A DNA stretch of 64,000 nucleotides from Rhizobium album (GTDB lineage Bacteria; Pseudomonadota; Alphaproteobacteria; Rhizobiales; Rhizobiaceae), in assembly GCF_003122325.1 (NCBI RefSeq), contig NZ_QFBC01000008.1, positions 1 through 64,000 on the forward strand, given 5' to 3'. The notes beneath the pieces were generated by a model, which searched no databases, was not told the DNA's origin, and was given only the letters and a program-made list of their open reading frames with translations. Positions 61,472 to 64,000 of the stretch are shown in pieces. How positions within the stretch are numbered: the first letter of the stretch is position 1; the number at the start of each line of letters is the position of its first letter. The translations under genes were made by a program, and so were the position numbers.

Positions 61472-63913
61472 ATGGGGCGCGGGTCTCGGAGAAACAATCT
61501 TGGTGGTATCGGCCGAAAGGCACTGGCCGCGGCGCTTCTGGCGACGACGGTTGTGGCGGCCGGCGGGGAAGCGAGTCCGCCTGCCCAGGCGCAGGCGATG
61601 ACATATTCCGTGCCCGCCGGACCGTTGAACCGGGCGCTGGCCGTCTTTGGCAGCCAGTCAGGCACCCAGATTTCTTACGAGGCTTCCATCGTCCGCAGCA
61701 AGTCCTCCCGTGGTGTCGACGGAGCGGTCACGCGCGAACAGGCGATCGCGCAGCTCCTACAGGGAACCGGGCTCAGCTATTCCTTCACCGATGCCACGTC
61801 GGTCGTGATTTCCACGCCGATGTCCAGCGGGCGCACTTTCCCGGACGACGGTTCGACGCGGCTGGAGACGATTACGATCAAGGGCCAGCAGGAAAGCGCC
61901 TTCGGTCACGTCGACGGTTTTGTCGCAAGCCGTGGGTCGAGTGGAACGAAAACCGATACGCCGCTGATCGAAACGCCTCAGACCGTCAACGTTATCACCA
62001 GCGATCAGATCAAGGCGCAAAACAGCAAGACGCTTGGCGAAAGCGTGCAGTATACGCCGGGCGTGGTCGTCCAGCAGGGCTTTAACCGCACCGACGATCC
62101 GTTCATGATCCGGGGTTACGACGTGCGGACCAACCCTGGTGTCATGTACCGGGACGGGCTGAAAGTTCCCCTGCCGCATTACAGTGTCGTCGCAGAGCCC
62201 TATGGACTCGAGCGGGTTGAAATCCTCAAGGGGCCGGCCTCGGTTCTTTACGGCCAGGCCGCTGCGGGCGGTGTCGTCAACACGATCTCCAAGCGGCCGA
62301 CGAAGGAAACATTTCGCGAGGTCAATACGACATTCGGCAGCAATGCGCACAAGCAGGTCAGCGCGGATGTCGGCGGAGCTCTGGACGATGAGGGCGTCTG
62401 GTCGTACCGGTTGACCGGGCTTGCCCGCGACAGCGGCACGATGATCGACCGGATACCGGACGACCGGTTCTATCTCGCGCCTTCTCTGACGTTCGCACCG
62501 TCAGCGGAGACGGAACTGACGATCCTCGGCAGCTTCATGAGAAACGAGACCATCAACAATGCCGGTTATCCGTTCTCTGGCACCGTTGCGGAGAACCCGA
62601 ACGGCCGGATCCCAAGCGATCTGTTCACGGGGGAACCGGACTGGAGCAAATGGCAACAGAACGTCGGAACGATCGGCTATCAGTTCTCGCATCGATTTGC
62701 CGAAACATGGAAGTTCCAGCAGAATGTGATAGCCGGAAAATCCTCGACCGATATCCATCATATCTATCCCTGGAGCTGGGTAGCGGGAAGCAATCAATCC
62801 CTTCTGGAGCGCGGTGCCTATACCCGTCAGGACGATGCTTGGGGCGTGACGATCGACAACAATCTCAGCACGGAGTTTTCGACGCTGGGGCTGGAGCACG
62901 GGCTTCTCTTCGGCTTCGACTACACGAAGGCTTCCCTCGAAAGACGGCAGGCGGCGGGATACAACAATCTGGCTCCTTTGAACCCGTTCGATCCGGTCTA
63001 TGGATCGCCAGTCGTCATTCCGGGCGCACTCAATACCCATACCGTCGAGGACCGCTCGCAGCTCGGCCTCTACCTTCAGGATCAGATCAAGCTGGACAAC
63101 TGGGTCCTTCTTCTGGGCGGCCGCTATGACATTGCGCGACAGGACACGACCAACCGGTTGACGGGAACGGTCACCGAAATGGATGACACTGCCTTCACGG
63201 GGCGCGTCGGACTTGTCTATCTCTTCGACAACGGCCTTGCCCCCTATGCCAGCTATTCGACGTCGTTCCAGCCGCAGAGCGGCACCGACCGGTTCGGCAA
63301 CACCTTCGACCCGACGACCGGCGAGCAGCTGGAAGCAGGCATCAAGTACCAGCCGGCCGGCTGGAATTCGTTCCTGACGCTCTCGGCTTTCGAAATCACG
63401 CGTCAGAATCTGCTGACGACGGATCTTGCAAACCCGGCTTTCAACATTCAGCAGGGTGAGGTGCGGTCGCGGGGTATCGAGGTGTCGGCAGTGGCCGAAC
63501 TGAACGACAACTGGAATCTCGTCGCGAGCTATACCTATACCGATGCGGAAGTGACCAGGAGCAACGGGGCTGATCTCGGCCGCGTGCCTGCCGCCGTTCC
63601 GGAGCACATGGCTTCGCTCTGGCTCGACTACACCGTTGGCAGCGGCCCGCTCGAAGGTTTGAAGGCAGGGGGCGGTATTCGCTACATGGGTGAGACCCGC
63701 GACACGACAAATGTCTATCGTGTTCCCGATTTCACGCTCGTCGACGCCGCCATCAGCTACGATTTCGGGATCAAGAACGAAGATCTCAAGGGGTTGAGCC
63801 TGTCTGTCTCGGCAAAGAACCTGTTCGACAAGGACTATGTCTCGTCCTGCACCTATGCGTGCTTCTACGGCGACCGCCGTTCGGTCTTCGGGACCTTGAG
63901 CTACAAGTGGTAG
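61472..63913 (+). CDS. TonB-dependent siderophore receptor with STN signalling domain (unit 2)
   Basis: An 813-residue receptor. Signal peptide (ALAAALLATTVVAAGGEASP), STN domain at about 40-115 (YSVPAGPLNRALAVFGSQSG), plug (TPQTVNVITSDQIKAQNSKT and VEILKGPASVLYGQAAAGGV) and a barrel ending LSYKW. It is of the FhuA/FoxA/FpvA style, so a hydroxamate or mixed siderophore is likely. Its cysteine loop YVSSCTYACFYG is shared with the receptor at 53034. The ATG at 61472 follows GGAG; a TTG lies 21 bases earlier. Signalling through FecR and FecI of unit 2 is expected. The 87 bases beyond its stop show no further gene. Confidence 0.92.
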   Translation: MGRGSRRNNLGGIGRKALAAALLATTVVAAGGEASPPAQAQAMTYSVPAGPLNRALAVFGSQSGTQISYEASIVRSKSSRGVDGAVTREQAIAQLLQGTGLSYSFTDATSVVISTPMSSGRTFPDDGSTRLETITIKGQQESAFGHVDGFVASRGSSGTKTDTPLIETPQTVNVITSDQIKAQNSKTLGESVQYTPGVVVQQGFNRTDDPFMIRGYDVRTNPGVMYRDGLKVPLPHYSVVAEPYGLERVEILKGPASVLYGQAAAGGVVNTISKRPTKETFREVNTTFGSNAHKQVSADVGGALDDEGVWSYRLTGLARDSGTMIDRIPDDRFYLAPSLTFAPSAETELTILGSFMRNETINNAGYPFSGTVAENPNGRIPSDLFTGEPDWSKWQQNVGTIGYQFSHRFAETWKFQQNVIAGKSSTDIHHIYPWSWVAGSNQSLLERGAYTRQDDAWGVTIDNNLSTEFSTLGLEHGLLFGFDYTKASLERRQAAGYNNLAPLNPFDPVYGSPVVIPGALNTHTVEDRSQLGLYLQDQIKLDNWVLLLGGRYDIARQDTTNRLTGTVTEMDDTAFTGRVGLVYLFDNGLAPYASYSTSFQPQSGTDRFGNTFDPTTGEQLEAGIKYQPAGWNSFLTLSAFEITRQNLLTTDLANPAFNIQQGEVRSRGIEVSAVAELNDNWNLVASYTYTDAEVTRSNGADLGRVPAAVPEHMASLWLDYTVGSGPLEGLKAGGGIRYMGETRDTTNVYRVPDFTLVDAAISYDFGIKNEDLKGLSLSVSAKNLFDKDYVSSCTYACFYGDRRSVFGTLSYKW

Positions 63914-64000
63914 GCGAGCAGGCGGCGCGGCGCCCAGGCCGGCTTTCGCGAAGGGCCTTTTGCGGGGGCCTGGCCATCGCACTGGCGGGCGATGGGCCGG

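Overview
The window looks like chromosome, chromid or large-plasmid DNA of a Rhizobiales alphaproteobacterium, most likely Rhizobiaceae (Rhizobium, Agrobacterium or a relative). The reasons are a G+C-rich composition with short spacers and many 4-base gene overlaps, a cold-shock gene next to a DUF6481 gene, an Lrp-type regulator divergent from a putA that lacks an N-terminal DNA-binding domain, a DUF2218/siderophore-interacting-protein fusion, and TGA-N9-TCA sites like the rhizobial RirA iron operator. This is inference: no rRNA or other phylogenetic marker is present.

Layout. 1-183 is the tail of an IS5-group transposase cut by the window edge. 523-3290 holds small genes and two cold-shock proteins. 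3298-10029 is a catabolic cluster matching the itaconate degradation set: a four-gene leftward operon (citramalyl-CoA lyase, MmgE/PrpD protein, acyl-CoA dehydrogenase, MaoC-like hydratase), a divergent CoA-transferase and a LysR regulator, with a clean LysR-type operator between the divergent arms. 10434-20045 is a seven-gene rightward operon for an unknown substrate: RbsC-type permease, binding protein, a permease fused to a strictosidine-synthase-like beta-propeller, a second stand-alone propeller protein, an RbsA-type ATPase, a zinc alcohol dehydrogenase and an aldehyde dehydrogenase.

20121-28503 is a complete ferric-siderophore system: leftward binding protein, two permeases, ATPase and a DUF2218-SIP reductase, with a divergent TonB-dependent receptor and an AraC regulator that has a RirA-like site upstream. 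28827-33315 carries an aldehyde dehydrogenase and a GntR-controlled polyol/aldonate-type dehydrogenase pair. 33455-46555 is mixed metabolism and stress: YCII and GFA proteins, topoisomerase IB, katG/oxyR, putR/putA, an amidase and agmatine deiminase.

46556-63913 is a second iron region. It has two sigma/anti-sigma/receptor (FecI-FecR-FecA type) units whose fecR-to-receptor gaps share a 23-25 base block, a lone DUF2218 gene whose ribosome site and start codon lie in a perfect hairpin, a secreted enterochelin-esterase-like enzyme with its own receptor, an AraC regulator, an orphan siderophore-binding protein and an acyl-CoA synthetase. No siderophore biosynthesis genes are present, so the iron systems probably take up foreign siderophores or ones made elsewhere in the genome.

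I found no rRNA, tRNA or CRISPR array.
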